Assembly: GCA_900547255.1 (NCBI GenBank)
Contig: URGC01000014.1
Coordinates: forward strand, 1-30,409
Direction: 5' to 3'
Origin: an uncultured Eubacterium sp.
Lineage (GTDB): Bacteria; Bacillota; Clostridia; Lachnospirales; Lachnospiraceae
Length of the DNA: 30,409 nt
Shown here: positions 1 to 7,835 of the stretch, piece after piece
Layout: each line of letters opens with the position of its first letter
Numbering within the stretch: the stretch's first letter is position 1
Notes under the pieces: generated by a model
What the model saw: the letters and a program-made list of their open reading frames with translations, nothing else
The model's database searches: none
What the model was told of the DNA's origin: nothing
Program-made: the position numbers and the translations under genes

Positions 1-108
1 AGCAAGCTTGCATCGGCTTTCTGACCTTTTGACCCTGGTATCTTGATATTGTGTTATCAAAGAAATAATTAAATTTTTATTAAAGATACTAAGCCTATTG
101 TAAAAGCG

Positions 109-136
109 TTGTACTTTTTTGCTATTTTGATATAAT
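109..136 (+). promoter_or_regulatory. Probable sigma-A promoter of the YhgE operon
   Basis: A TATAAT hexamer at 131-136 is preceded by TG plus one base, giving an extended -10. A weak -35 (TTGTAC, 109-114) lies 16 bp upstream. The expected transcript start near 143 leaves a short leader before the start codon at 178. The -10 is strong; the -35 matches consensus at only three of six positions. Confidence 0.6.
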
Positions 137-177
137 TAAATGATGATGTCAAAAATTGTATGTTGATGAGGGATTAT

Positions 178-2343
178 ATGAAGCTTATTTTGAGAATATT
201 AAAAGATGATATTAAAGGAATAACAACGAATTTCTTTGCATTCGTTGTTATAGGCGGTCTCTGCCTTATACCATGTCTGTATGCATGGTTTAATATATAT
301 TCTAACTGGGATCCATATGGTAACACAGGCAATGTTAAGATAGCAGTTTTCTCAGAGGATAAGGGTTATACCAATGATGATGGCGAATATTTTAACATGG
401 GTGACTCGGTTGTTGATAACCTGAGGGATAATGACAAGCTTGGATGGACATTTGTTGATTCAAGACAGAAGGCAGAAGACGGAGTAAGCAGTGGCAAGTA
501 TTATGCTGCAATAGTTGTAGGCGAGACATTCAGTAAGAGCATGTTTGATTTTATTGAAGATGGCCTTGTAACTCCTTCTATTACATATTATGAGAATTCC
601 AAGAAGAATGCCATAGCATCTAAGATAACACAGTCAGGTAAGTCTACACTTGAGGAGACAATTAATGAAGAATTTGTCAACACAGTTGTGACTACTCTTG
701 TGTCAGGTGCCGATGGAATGTTTGGCGGTGACGAGGATATTCTTGATACAATTATCGGTGACCTCAATAAACTGACAGATGATTTGACAGCTTATGATGA
801 TACAATAGCAGCATTTATATCAAGCAACCAGTCTGTTATAGGAACTCTTAACCAGACAGCAAGACTGATTAACAATGCGGGAAGCGATTTCTCATCAGAG
901 AATATCGATTCACTCAAGGAAGCAGCAAGCAGTGATGTCAATGCTTCAATTGACAGAATTAATAGTACATTGAATTATATCAAAGGCGATAACAGCCAGT
1001 TGATAGATGCTTTAAAGCAGATACAGGAGATACTTAAAAATTCACCATCAACTGATATATCAGACCAGCTCAAGTCAGCTATGGACAGTCTTGATGACCT
1101 TATTGAGCAGAATAAGAAACTATCAGATATACTTAATGGAATGGCTGGCAATGTAAGCGGAACAGGCAATGATGATATTGCCAATGCGATATATGGCATA
1201 GCATCATCACTCAATAGCATGAACACAACACTTCAGGTTACAGCCAAGGCATTATTAGCACAGCTCAATAACCTCAATAGTTCATCAGCTACAACGTCAG
1301 CAGTTATAAGAACAGCGATTTCTGCACTGGCAGGACAGACTATATCAACTCTTGAAAAGTTAGCAAGTGTATATGACGGACAGGTTAATCCAATTCTTTC
1401 ACAGATTGGTTCACTTATGTCGAATTCTTTAGACGCCATGTACGATTCAGTAGGTGCAGCAGCAAGCAATGTGTCATATTTCTCACAGGTTGTTGACGGA
1501 CTTACAGAGTGTGTAAGCGGTATGAACGATGCTCTTGAACAGGTTAGTGGAATATCGTCTAACCTTACGGAAAAGATTGCTTCTATAACACAGTCACTTA
1601 CAGATGTATCAGAGGGTGACAGCTATGAGACATTGAAGAAGCTTCTTGGCAATGATGCGGGGTTATATGGAGAATTTTTCTCATCACCAGTAGAAGTTAC
1701 TACAGTTAATGTGTACGAGACAGCTAACTATGGTTCGTCTGTTACACCTTTCTATACAACACTTGCTATATGGGTTGGTGGAATCCTTCTTGCAGCGTTA
1801 GTTAAGACAGTGCCAGATGGAAAGGATTGTCTCAAAGGAGCAAAAGAACACCAGTTATACTTCTCAAGACTGTTCCTTTACATAATCTTAGGACAGGTTC
1901 AGGCAATTATCACAGCACTTGGTGATATATATATTCTTAAAGTACAGTGCCTGTACCCGGCTAAATTTATACTGATATCGTGCTTTACAAGTCTTACATT
2001 TATAACTCTTATATATACACTTACATTGTCATTTGGAGATGTTGGTAAGGCTTTAGTCGTAGTATTGGTAGTTATACAGATTGCAGGTTCGAGTGGTACA
2101 TATCCAATCGAGATTCTGCCTAAATTCTTTAGCAACATATATAAATATCTGCCATTCCCATATGCTATTGATGCGATGCGTGAATGTATCAGTGGAATGT
2201 ATGCTAATGATTACTGGGTGAATTACATAGGACTGATATTCTATCTTGGAGGCTCTCTGCTTCTTGGATTATATGTCAGAAAGCCATTTATCAAGCTTAA
2301 TCATTTCGTACACAAACGAATGCATGACACTGAGATGATGTAA
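178..2343 (+). CDS. YhgE/Pip-family ABC-2-type membrane protein (first copy)
   Basis: This protein of about 721 residues belongs to the YhgE/Pip (phage infection protein) family, which is related to the ABC-2 permease fold and to EsaA of type VII secretion. The transported substrate is unknown. One N-terminal membrane helix (about residues 18-36) is followed by the motif YAWFNIYSNWDPYG. A long extracytoplasmic region of about 480 residues rich in Asn/Ser/Leu heptads comes next, then about five C-terminal helices from about residue 530. An upstream in-frame ATG at 160 exists, but ATG 178 has a GAGGG site five bases before it and aligns exactly with the start of the paralogue at 3007, so I chose 178. 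It is probably co-transcribed with the next two genes. Family call is secure, role is not. Confidence 0.85.
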   Translation: MKLILRILKDDIKGITTNFFAFVVIGGLCLIPCLYAWFNIYSNWDPYGNTGNVKIAVFSEDKGYTNDDGEYFNMGDSVVDNLRDNDKLGWTFVDSRQKAEDGVSSGKYYAAIVVGETFSKSMFDFIEDGLVTPSITYYENSKKNAIASKITQSGKSTLEETINEEFVNTVVTTLVSGADGMFGGDEDILDTIIGDLNKLTDDLTAYDDTIAAFISSNQSVIGTLNQTARLINNAGSDFSSENIDSLKEAASSDVNASIDRINSTLNYIKGDNSQLIDALKQIQEILKNSPSTDISDQLKSAMDSLDDLIEQNKKLSDILNGMAGNVSGTGNDDIANAIYGIASSLNSMNTTLQVTAKALLAQLNNLNSSSATTSAVIRTAISALAGQTISTLEKLASVYDGQVNPILSQIGSLMSNSLDAMYDSVGAAASNVSYFSQVVDGLTECVSGMNDALEQVSGISSNLTEKIASITQSLTDVSEGDSYETLKKLLGNDAGLYGEFFSSPVEVTTVNVYETANYGSSVTPFYTTLAIWVGGILLAALVKTVPDGKDCLKGAKEHQLYFSRLFLYIILGQVQAIITALGDIYILKVQCLYPAKFILISCFTSLTFITLIYTLTLSFGDVGKALVVVLVVIQIAGSSGTYPIEILPKFFSNIYKYLPFPYAIDAMRECISGMYANDYWVNYIGLIFYLGGSLLLGLYVRKPFIKLNHFVHKRMHDTEMM

Positions 2344-2374
2344 ATATAAGCAGTAATTAACATGGAGGATTGTT

Positions 2375-2995
2375 ATGACAGATAAGGAAGAAGAATTCTC
2401 AAAAGAGAGAAAAGAAGCCTTGGATAAGATTGACAAGGTATATGAGCAAGAGCATGATAATAACAAGCGCAAATTAAAATACGGTATCTATTGTCTGTTT
2501 GGCGTTCCAATGGTATTTTTGGTGCTTTTATTTACAATGAACAGCTCAAAGCTTGTATTTCTTGTGTTATGGATAGCATCGCTGTTCATAATAAGCGGCT
2601 ATCTTGTGGCTGTTGAGTACAGCGATTTCAAGATGCAGGAGAATTTCGCGGATATTCTCAATGAACACAAGGAGAAAGAATCTCTTCTTGATGTTCCGGA
2701 TATAACTGATATAGATTTATCAAGATTTGAAAGACCAATGCTTCCAAGACTTGAAATGTACCGCAAAGAGCGCGAGAAGAGAGAGGAAGCCGATGCCAAT
2801 GTTGCACTTCTTATGAAGCAGGTTGCAGAGCTTACTGAGAAGCTTGACAAGTTACAGGGCATGACAGAGGTCGAGATAGAAGATAAGCATGATGAGGCAT
2901 CAGATAAAGTAGAAAGCAAAGCGGATGTTACATCTGGCAAAGCAGATGACAAGGCTGAATCGGATAGCAAGCAGAAGAGTGTAGAACAGGAGTAA
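2375..2995 (+). CDS. Two-helix membrane protein with coiled-coil tail, unknown function
   Basis: I do not recognise this 206-residue protein. It has a charged N-terminus, two adjacent hydrophobic helices (about residues 36-54 and 60-80), a charged middle region, and a predicted coiled coil (about 130-165). The low-complexity tail is rich in Lys, Asp, Glu and Ser. A GGAGG site stands six bases before the ATG. It lies 31 bp after one YhgE/Pip gene and 11 bp before the other, so the three form a tight operon. The layout suggests a cytoplasmic or membrane-proximal partner of the two YhgE-like proteins, but this is inferred from position only. Confidence 0.8.
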   Translation: MTDKEEEFSKERKEALDKIDKVYEQEHDNNKRKLKYGIYCLFGVPMVFLVLLFTMNSSKLVFLVLWIASLFIISGYLVAVEYSDFKMQENFADILNEHKEKESLLDVPDITDIDLSRFERPMLPRLEMYRKEREKREEADANVALLMKQVAELTEKLDKLQGMTEVEIEDKHDEASDKVESKADVTSGKADDKAESDSKQKSVEQE

Positions 2996-3006
2996 GGAGT
3001 AGAGTT

Positions 3007-4773
3007 ATGAAGAATATAATAAGTGTGTTCTTATCAGACTGGCGACGAATTAGTACTAATGTAGTTGCGCTCATAGTTGTGATGGGATTATGCATACTTC
3101 CTTCCCTGTATGCATGGTTTAACATATTGTCAAACTGGGATCCATATGGACCGGATGCTACTGGCAATATCAAAGTTGCCGTTGCCTCTTCCGATAAAGG
3201 TGTGACAATAGGTGATAATACAGTGAATATTTCAGATAGTGTCATTGAGGGACTGAAAGCAAATGATACTATCGGATGGGTGTTCACAGATGATGTGGAA
3301 TCAGCCGTGAACGGCGTATATGCTGGCGATTATTATGCGGCACTTATTATGCCGGATGATTTTTCTGAGAATATGGTAAGCTTCCTTACAGACAGCTTCA
3401 CACATCCACAGATAATCTACTATACTAACCAGAAAAAGAATGCTATTGCACCTAAGATTACAGATAAAGCCAAGACAGCAGTACAGCAGCAGGTCAATGC
3501 AACATTTTTAAGTACACTGACAGAGTCAGCATTAAAGGTTGTGGATACAGCAAGTGATGTTTCAAAGAATGGCTACCTTAGTGATGATGGTGAGACTGGC
3601 CAGAGCGTTGTTGATATGGTTATAGCAAAGCTTGAAGCTGTAAAGCTCCAGCTTAATACATATGAGACAATTCTAACTACAATTAACAGTGTAATGGAGA
3701 CAGCTTCAAGCACAGCGGCGATAGCTGGAAGCGTTTCACCAGATTTCAGTGCAGAGCAGAGTGCACTTAACAATCTTGCATCATCGCTTGATGGATTTAC
3801 TGCATTTGGAACAGGAACAATGGGACAGTTAAGCTCAGGAATAGGCAAGCTGTCTGATTCAATGAATTCAATATCAAGTCTCTACAGGAATGTCAATTAT
3901 AATGTGGCTGAATTTAACCAGTCAATGAGCATGATGTCAGAAAATCTGGCAGAGACACTTGACGTGATTGTAGAGCTTGAGGATAAGATACAGAATACTA
4001 TTGATGACCTTAATGATTTCAAGGATAGCGGCGAATATACACTGTTATCAATGATGGTTGCTATGGATTCACAGGAAGTAAGTTCGTTCATGGCTGCACC
4101 TCTTACGATGGAAGAGGTAGATATGTATCCTATAGAAAACTACGGTTCAGCAATGTCTCCTTTCTATACAGTCCTTGCTTTATGGGTTGGAGCACTTATA
4201 ACAGTTGCGATTGTACATGTGCCAGTTAAGAGCCTTGAACCGGGTGTTAAGCTTGATGTTAAGGATTTGAAGCCATATCAGGCATTCTTTGGAAGGTACA
4301 TAACATTCTTTATTATAGGTGAGATACAGGCACTCCTTACTGCACTGGGTGATTTGTTCTACATAGGCATACAGAGCGTTAATCCAATCAAATTCATGTT
4401 TGGATGCCTGTTTATAAGCTTTGTATTCACTATGATAAGTTATTCACTCACATATGCATTTGATAACGTAGGTGAGGCGCTTGTCGTAGTAATCATGGTT
4501 ATCCAGGTTGCCGGAGCCGGTGGTACATTCCCTGTAGAGGTACTTCCTAAGGTATATCAGGCAATATATAAGTATCTGCCATTCAATTATGCAATGAACG
4601 CATTAAGAGAATGTGTAGGTGGACTTTACAGATGGGATTACTTCAAATATCTTGGATATCTGTTAGTATTTGTGGTTGTTTCATTGTTCATTGGACTTGT
4701 GTTATCAATACCTGCCAAGAAACTTAATGAGATGATTATAAAGAGCAAAAAGAAGAGCGGCGTAATGCTATAG
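3007..4773 (+). CDS. YhgE/Pip-family ABC-2-type membrane protein (second copy)
   Basis: This 588-residue protein is paralogous to the product of the gene at 178-2343. Both share the N-terminal helix followed by YAWFNI.SNWDPYG, the YYAA(I/L) and (T/P)..I.YY.N.KKNAIA segments, and a C-terminal membrane block with ALGD, P(I/V)E(I/V)LPK and KYLPF motifs. It is about 130 residues shorter, the difference lying in the extracytoplasmic stalk. About five C-terminal helices start near residue 385. The ribosome site AAGGAG overlaps the stop of the upstream gene, suggesting translational coupling. Family-level function (export or surface assembly) is inferred; two unequal copies in one operon suggest a heteromeric complex. 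Confidence 0.85.
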   Translation: MKNIISVFLSDWRRISTNVVALIVVMGLCILPSLYAWFNILSNWDPYGPDATGNIKVAVASSDKGVTIGDNTVNISDSVIEGLKANDTIGWVFTDDVESAVNGVYAGDYYAALIMPDDFSENMVSFLTDSFTHPQIIYYTNQKKNAIAPKITDKAKTAVQQQVNATFLSTLTESALKVVDTASDVSKNGYLSDDGETGQSVVDMVIAKLEAVKLQLNTYETILTTINSVMETASSTAAIAGSVSPDFSAEQSALNNLASSLDGFTAFGTGTMGQLSSGIGKLSDSMNSISSLYRNVNYNVAEFNQSMSMMSENLAETLDVIVELEDKIQNTIDDLNDFKDSGEYTLLSMMVAMDSQEVSSFMAAPLTMEEVDMYPIENYGSAMSPFYTVLALWVGALITVAIVHVPVKSLEPGVKLDVKDLKPYQAFFGRYITFFIIGEIQALLTALGDLFYIGIQSVNPIKFMFGCLFISFVFTMISYSLTYAFDNVGEALVVVIMVIQVAGAGGTFPVEVLPKVYQAIYKYLPFNYAMNALRECVGGLYRWDYFKYLGYLLVFVVVSLFIGLVLSIPAKKLNEMIIKSKKKSGVML

Positions 4774-4798
4774 AATGCCTTAAAATGGGCACTTTTAC

Positions 4799-4827
4799 TT
4801 GACAAATGGGTTGAAACAGTATATATA
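4799..4827 (+). promoter_or_regulatory. Strong sigma-A promoter of hup
   Basis: A perfect -35 TTGACA (4799-4804) is separated by 17 bp from TATATA (4822-4827). The predicted start near 4834 gives a leader of about 47 nt ending in a GAGGAG ribosome site at 4868-4873. A strong promoter fits an abundant nucleoid protein. Confidence 0.8.
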
Positions 4828-4880
4828 TTATTGTAGTTGGGGGTTAACCAACAAATATACACCTATTGAGGAGATAAGTA

Positions 4881-5156
4881 ATGAATAAGACTGAATTAGT
4901 TGCAGCTATCGCTGACAAGACAGAGTTAACAAAGAAGGATAGCGAGAAGGCTTTAAAGGCATTCATCGATGTTGTTACTGAGGAATTAAAGAATGGAGAG
5001 AAGATTCAGTTAGTTGGATTTGGTACATTCGAGGTTTCTGAGAGAGCTGCTAGAACAGGTAAGAACCCACAGACTGGTAAGGCTATTAATATTCCAGCTT
5101 GTAAGGCTCCTAAGTTTAAGGCTGGCAAGGCTTTAAAGGATGCTGTTAACAAGTAA
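4881..5156 (+). CDS. hup: DNA-binding protein HU
   Basis: This 91-residue histone-like protein has the full HU/IHF family length. It starts MNKTELV, carries the conserved core VGFGTFEV followed by ERAARTGKNPQTG (the DNA-clamping beta arm), and ends with the typical PKFKAGKALKDAV segment. HU dimers bend and compact DNA. The gene has its own strong promoter upstream and a good intrinsic terminator downstream, so most transcripts should be monocistronic even though it sits at the head of the rqcP-divIC block. Codon choice is restricted (AAG, GCT, GGT), as in highly expressed genes. Confidence 0.97.
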   Translation: MNKTELVAAIADKTELTKKDSEKALKAFIDVVTEELKNGEKIQLVGFGTFEVSERAARTGKNPQTGKAINIPACKAPKFKAGKALKDAVNK

Positions 5157-5185
5157 TTATTTACAGTCAATTTTGAAGTTGAGGT

Positions 5186-5222
5186 CATGCATACTGTTGC
5201 AGTGTGCATGGCTTTTCTTTTT
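5186..5222 (+). terminator. Intrinsic terminator of hup
   Basis: An 11-bp stem (5186-5196 with 5200-5210, one G-U pair) closes a three-base loop and is followed by a T-rich run, TTTTCTTTTT, at 5213-5222. It lies 29 bp after the hup stop and only 27 bp before rqcP. Confidence 0.85.
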
Positions 5223-5249
5223 ATATATGATTTCTGGGAGGATTATGAT

Positions 5250-5489
5250 ATGAGATTAGATAAATATCTTAAAGTGTCAAGACTGATTAAGAGAAGAACT
5301 GTTGCCAATGATGCGTGTGATGCGGGCAGAGTCCTTATTAATGGCAAGGTAGCCAAGGCATCGGTTGATGTCAAGGTTGGCGATGAGATAGAGATACAGT
5401 TTGGTAACAAGAACGTCAAAGTGCGTGTTACAGACGTTAAGGATACAGTTAAAAAAGAAGAAGCGGCAGAGATGTTTGAATATATTTAA
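5250..5489 (+). CDS. rqcP: S4-domain RNA-binding protein RqcP (YabO/Hsp15-like)
   Basis: This protein of 79 residues is a single S4 RNA-binding domain: MRLDKYLKVSRLIKRR, then GRVLINGK and VGDEIEI. In B. subtilis the orthologue YabO/RqcP binds the obstructed 50S subunit and works with RqcH to add alanine tails to stalled chains. ATG 5250 is chosen because GGGAGG lies eight bases upstream and the S4 domain begins there; a longer in-frame version from 5187 would start inside the terminator hairpin. Its place directly before yabP-yabQ-divIC matches the B. subtilis order and supports the name. Confidence 0.88.
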   Translation: MRLDKYLKVSRLIKRRTVANDACDAGRVLINGKVAKASVDVKVGDEIEIQFGNKNVKVRVTDVKDTVKKEEAAEMFEYI

Positions 5490-5490
5490 A

Positions 5491-5519
5491 GCATTATTTG
5501 TGTAAGCCGGACATACATT
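5491..5519 (+). promoter_or_regulatory. Candidate sigma-E (mother-cell sporulation) promoter before yabP
   Basis: CATACATT at 5512-5519 matches exactly the sigma-E -10 consensus CATACAHT known from B. subtilis. GCATTATT (5491-5498), 13 bp upstream, agrees at six of eight positions with the -35 consensus. yabP is sigma-E controlled in B. subtilis, so position and sequence agree. The expected start near 5526 lies 36 bp before the yabP start codon. Confidence 0.55.
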
Positions 5520-5561
5520 ATATGAAGAAAGTACAAGAATCATATATGCATGGAGGTCAGA

Positions 5562-5849
5562 ATGGAAGAGAAGTTCAAGCCTAAGCAAAGGCATACACTG
5601 ATGATGGAGAATAGAAATAAGCTTGAGATGACAGGAATTACGGATGTGATTTCATTTGACCTTAACAAGGTTTTATTAGAGACTGACTATGGAGTTATAA
5701 CGATTAAGGGGACTAATCTTCATGTGAGCAGGCTCACCGTTGAGAAAGGTGAGCTCGATATTGATGGTGAGATAACTGGCATGGAGTATTCCAAGGTTAT
5801 AGATGCAGATAAGAAAGGGGAGTCATTGCTTGGAAGACTTCTTAAGTGA
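5562..5849 (+). CDS. yabP: Sporulation protein YabP
   Basis: This 95-residue protein matches the YabP family (YabP/YqfC): an N-terminal RHTLMMENRNKLEMTGITDV segment, then beta-rich LLETDYGVITIKGTNLHVSRL and LDIDGEI. In B. subtilis YabP is needed in the mother cell for spore cortex and coat maturation. An earlier in-frame ATG at 5550 lies on the ribosome site itself (GGAGG at 5552-5556), so ATG 5562 is preferred. The gene overlaps yabQ by 20 bp if yabQ starts at TTG 5830. Expression during sporulation from the sigma-E-like promoter just upstream is inferred. Confidence 0.9.
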   Translation: MEEKFKPKQRHTLMMENRNKLEMTGITDVISFDLNKVLLETDYGVITIKGTNLHVSRLTVEKGELDIDGEITGMEYSKVIDADKKGESLLGRLLK

Positions 5850-6213
5850 GTCGGTAAGAATTGAGGTCGTGTTGTTGCTGTCAGCTCTGTTCATTGGAAT
5901 GATGTATGGCTTTATATATGACACTATACGGATAATCAGAAGGGTGATTGTACATAGAAAGGTACTATGGATTGCCATAGAAGACATTGTATTCTGGATT
6001 GTGGTAGCACTTCATTCCTATGTGACATTTTATTACGGTACTAATGGTATAATGAGGGGATATATAGTTGTTGGTATAGTATGCGGAGCAGGACTATACA
6101 GGGTATCTGTAGGTACTTTATACCTGAAATATGTTACAAGAATTGTGAAATTTGTAGTGAAACCATTGAAAAAAGCAAAGGCTGTGTTTAAAATACACTT
6201 GTGCAAGAGGTGA
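5830..6213 (+). CDS. yabQ: Sporulation membrane protein YabQ
   Basis: This small, very hydrophobic protein has about three membrane helices (EVVLLLSALFIGMMYG; VLWIAIEDIVFWIVVAL; YIVVGIVCGAGLYRV) and a basic C-terminus, as expected of YabQ, a mother-cell membrane protein required for spore cortex formation. An ATG at 5803 is in frame, but TTG 5830 has an excellent AAGGGGAG site seven bases before it and puts the first helix near the N-terminus, giving 127 residues. The TTG start is therefore my choice, with moderate certainty. The gene overlaps the end of yabP and is followed by divIC after four bases. Confidence 0.82.
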   Translation: MEDFLSESVRIEVVLLLSALFIGMMYGFIYDTIRIIRRVIVHRKVLWIAIEDIVFWIVVALHSYVTFYYGTNGIMRGYIVVGIVCGAGLYRVSVGTLYLKYVTRIVKFVVKPLKKAKAVFKIHLCKR

Positions 6214-6217
6214 GCAT

Positions 6218-6544
6218 ATGATTATTGAATCGAAATGGGAAAGAAACAAAAGGCTGAAGAACCAGAAGCGTTCTAATATAGCAGCCATGATTATAGCAGT
6301 TGTTCTTGTCGCAGTGCTTGGAGCAGCCGTATGGAGCGGCAAAAAGTCGTTATCGGCTAAGAATGCGGAGTATGAGGCTCAGAAGACACAGCTTGAGGAA
6401 CAGATTCAGGAGCAGGAGAAGCGTAAGGATGAGCTGGATGAATACGGCAAATATGTCCAGACGAAGAAGTTCTACGAGGAAACTGCCAAGAATAAGTTTG
6501 GTCTGATATATCCAGATGAGATACTGGTAAAGCCAAAAGAATAA
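6218..6544 (+). CDS. divIC: Septum formation initiator DivIC/FtsB family
   Basis: This 108-residue bitopic protein has a basic cytoplasmic start, one membrane helix (about residues 21-41), then a heptad coiled coil (AEYEAQKTQLEEQIQEQEKR) and the family end region KFYEETAKNKFGLIYPDEILV. DivIC forms a complex with FtsL and DivIB at the septum. The ribosome site AAGAGGTGA overlaps the yabQ stop, indicating coupling. A strong terminator follows, so the rqcP/yabP-yabQ-divIC unit ends here. Sharing a transcript between sporulation genes and a division gene also occurs in B. subtilis. Confidence 0.9.
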   Translation: MIIESKWERNKRLKNQKRSNIAAMIIAVVLVAVLGAAVWSGKKSLSAKNAEYEAQKTQLEEQIQEQEKRKDELDEYGKYVQTKKFYEETAKNKFGLIYPDEILVKPKE

Positions 6545-6560
6545 AATAATAAGATTTCAA

Positions 6561-6608
6561 GGACATGGGACTGCTGTGATGGCGGCTTCCATGTCTGTTT
6601 TTTATTTT
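6561..6608 (+). terminator. Intrinsic terminator after divIC
   Basis: Arms GACATGGGA (6562-6570) and TTCCATGTC (6587-6595) pair with one G-U. The loop is 16 bases and a run TGTTTTTTATTTT follows at 6596-6608. It isolates spoIIE transcription from the upstream operon. Confidence 0.8.
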
Positions 6609-6645
6609 ACAGGAAAATTCTCATAATATGATATTCGTGCGTTAA

Positions 6646-6679
6646 AACGACATATTTCTCATAACACACACGCTATAAT
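6646..6679 (+). promoter_or_regulatory. spoIIE promoter region with possible Spo0A box
   Basis: TATAAT at 6674-6679 gives a predicted start near 6686, 28 bp before the chosen spoIIE ATG. No good -35 lies 16-18 bp upstream. AACGACAT at 6646-6653 resembles the reverse 0A box (TTCGACA) in five of seven bases and sits about where an activator replacing the -35 would bind. spoIIE is Spo0A-activated in B. subtilis, so this reading is plausible but unproven. Confidence 0.45.
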
Positions 6680-6713
6680 GCAGAATTATAAAATTGCAGA
6701 AAGGTGTGGTGTT

Positions 6714-7820
6714 ATGAAAGAGGATATCAAAAAATATGCACTGGAGTATACATTTGGCAAAATAGAGGAAACGGCTAAGACTTTCCGCAGACTTGGCGAG
6801 ACATACTATGAGACAACCGGCATATCAGGACAGCTTCTCCTTGTCGCCGATGTCTTAGAGGAATGTGTTAATGTAAATTTGTACTCAGAAGATATAGATA
6901 AAGATAAGGCAAGGGAGCTTGTGAGAAAATGTTTTCTTGCAGGTGTGAGAGTTAAAAATATAACAATGATTTATGGCGAAAATGGTGTGGCGCAGCTTGC
7001 GCTCAGTGCCAGAACCCTTGGAAAGACATGCATTAGTGCCAGAAAAATTATTATGGTGTTAAAGGAGGTACTTGGACAGGACTACTATATTCCGGGAAGT
7101 GCAGAGACTTTGATAACGGACGAGTTCAGGCACTATCTTTTCATAAGGGAGGCAAGATTTAAGATGCTCTCTGGTGTGGCAAGGCGGGGAAAGGGAACAA
7201 GCAGGTTTAACGGTGATAATTTCCTTATATCACGTCTTGAATGTGGAAAAACAACAGCCGCGATAGCGGATGGAATGGGAAGCGGCAAGAAGGCGTTCGC
7301 TGAGAGCAGAATTGTTATAGAGCTTATGGAAAACTGTATAGAGGCAGGATTTAAGGAGAAGGCAGCTCTTGACCTTGTGAATGCGGCGTACATATCAGGG
7401 AGTGGAAAAGGACTTAATCCAGTCACGATGGATATGAGCGTTATAGACTGCGATGCTGGAATGTTGTCGTGCATTAAAATGGGGGCGGCTGCAACATTTA
7501 TTAAAAGAGAGAATATGTGTGAGATTATCAAATCTACGACACTTCCTATTGGCGTACTTGAGAAAGTGGATTTTGACTGTGTGACTAAAAAATTATATGA
7601 TGGCGATTATGTGGTTATGATAAGTGATGGGATTCTTGATAATATACCGGGAGTTGAGAAAGAAGAGAAGATGGCGTCAATTATCAATGAGATATCTGTA
7701 AAGAAGCCGGCTGCCATGGCGGAGGAGATTATGAGGAAGTCTTTGAAATATAATAATGACAAGCCGTCTGACGATATGACAGTGCTGGTGTTGGGATTGT
7801 TTGACACTTATGAAAAATGA
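6714..7820 (+). CDS. spoIIE: SpoIIE-like PP2C phosphatase lacking the membrane domain
   Basis: This 368-residue protein carries the C-terminal half of SpoIIE. About 150 residues resemble the SpoIIE regulatory region, followed by a PP2C domain. The metal-binding aspartates appear in ADGMGSG (D186), ISDGILD (D305) and SDDMT (D353/D354). In B. subtilis SpoIIE dephosphorylates SpoIIAA to activate sigma-F and is about 827 residues with ten N-terminal helices. Here no membrane helix exists, and upstream DNA is a terminator and promoter, so the N-terminus is not hidden by a frameshift. An in-frame ATG at 6678 overlaps the -10 box; ATG 6714 has AAGGTG seven bases before it. Position before tilS-hpt-ftsH matches the conserved block. 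It could instead act as a different SpoIIE-type phosphatase. Confidence 0.85.
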   Translation: MKEDIKKYALEYTFGKIEETAKTFRRLGETYYETTGISGQLLLVADVLEECVNVNLYSEDIDKDKARELVRKCFLAGVRVKNITMIYGENGVAQLALSARTLGKTCISARKIIMVLKEVLGQDYYIPGSAETLITDEFRHYLFIREARFKMLSGVARRGKGTSRFNGDNFLISRLECGKTTAAIADGMGSGKKAFAESRIVIELMENCIEAGFKEKAALDLVNAAYISGSGKGLNPVTMDMSVIDCDAGMLSCIKMGAAATFIKRENMCEIIKSTTLPIGVLEKVDFDCVTKKLYDGDYVVMISDGILDNIPGVEKEEKMASIINEISVKKPAAMAEEIMRKSLKYNNDKPSDDMTVLVLGLFDTYEK

Positions 7821-7829
7821 TAATATAAT
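7801..7829 (+). promoter_or_regulatory. Perfect consensus sigma-A promoter driving tilS-hpt-ftsH
   Basis: TTGACA (7801-7806), exactly 17 bp, TATAAT (7824-7829). It overlaps the last codons of spoIIE. The usual start, seven bases after the -10, falls on 7836, the A of the tilS ATG, implying a leaderless message. Confidence 0.8.
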
Positions 7830-7835
7830 CGGCAT

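Noticed and set aside
1..159. Possible tail of an upstream gene at the window start
   Set aside because: Short open frames end by about position 45, but none shows a recognisable C-terminus; only an AT-rich promoter region and a small 6-bp inverted repeat (43-60) are visible.
178..4773. Type VII secretion locus
   Set aside because: The YhgE/Pip proteins resemble EsaA in family only; no EssC ATPase, EssB or WXG100 gene is present in the window.
5187..5249. Longer N-terminus for the S4 protein
   Set aside because: The extra 21 residues start inside the hup terminator hairpin and T-run; a GGGAGG site marks ATG 5250.
6678..6713. Upstream ATG for SpoIIE
   Set aside because: The codon overlaps the TATAAT -10 box, so it would not be in the transcript.
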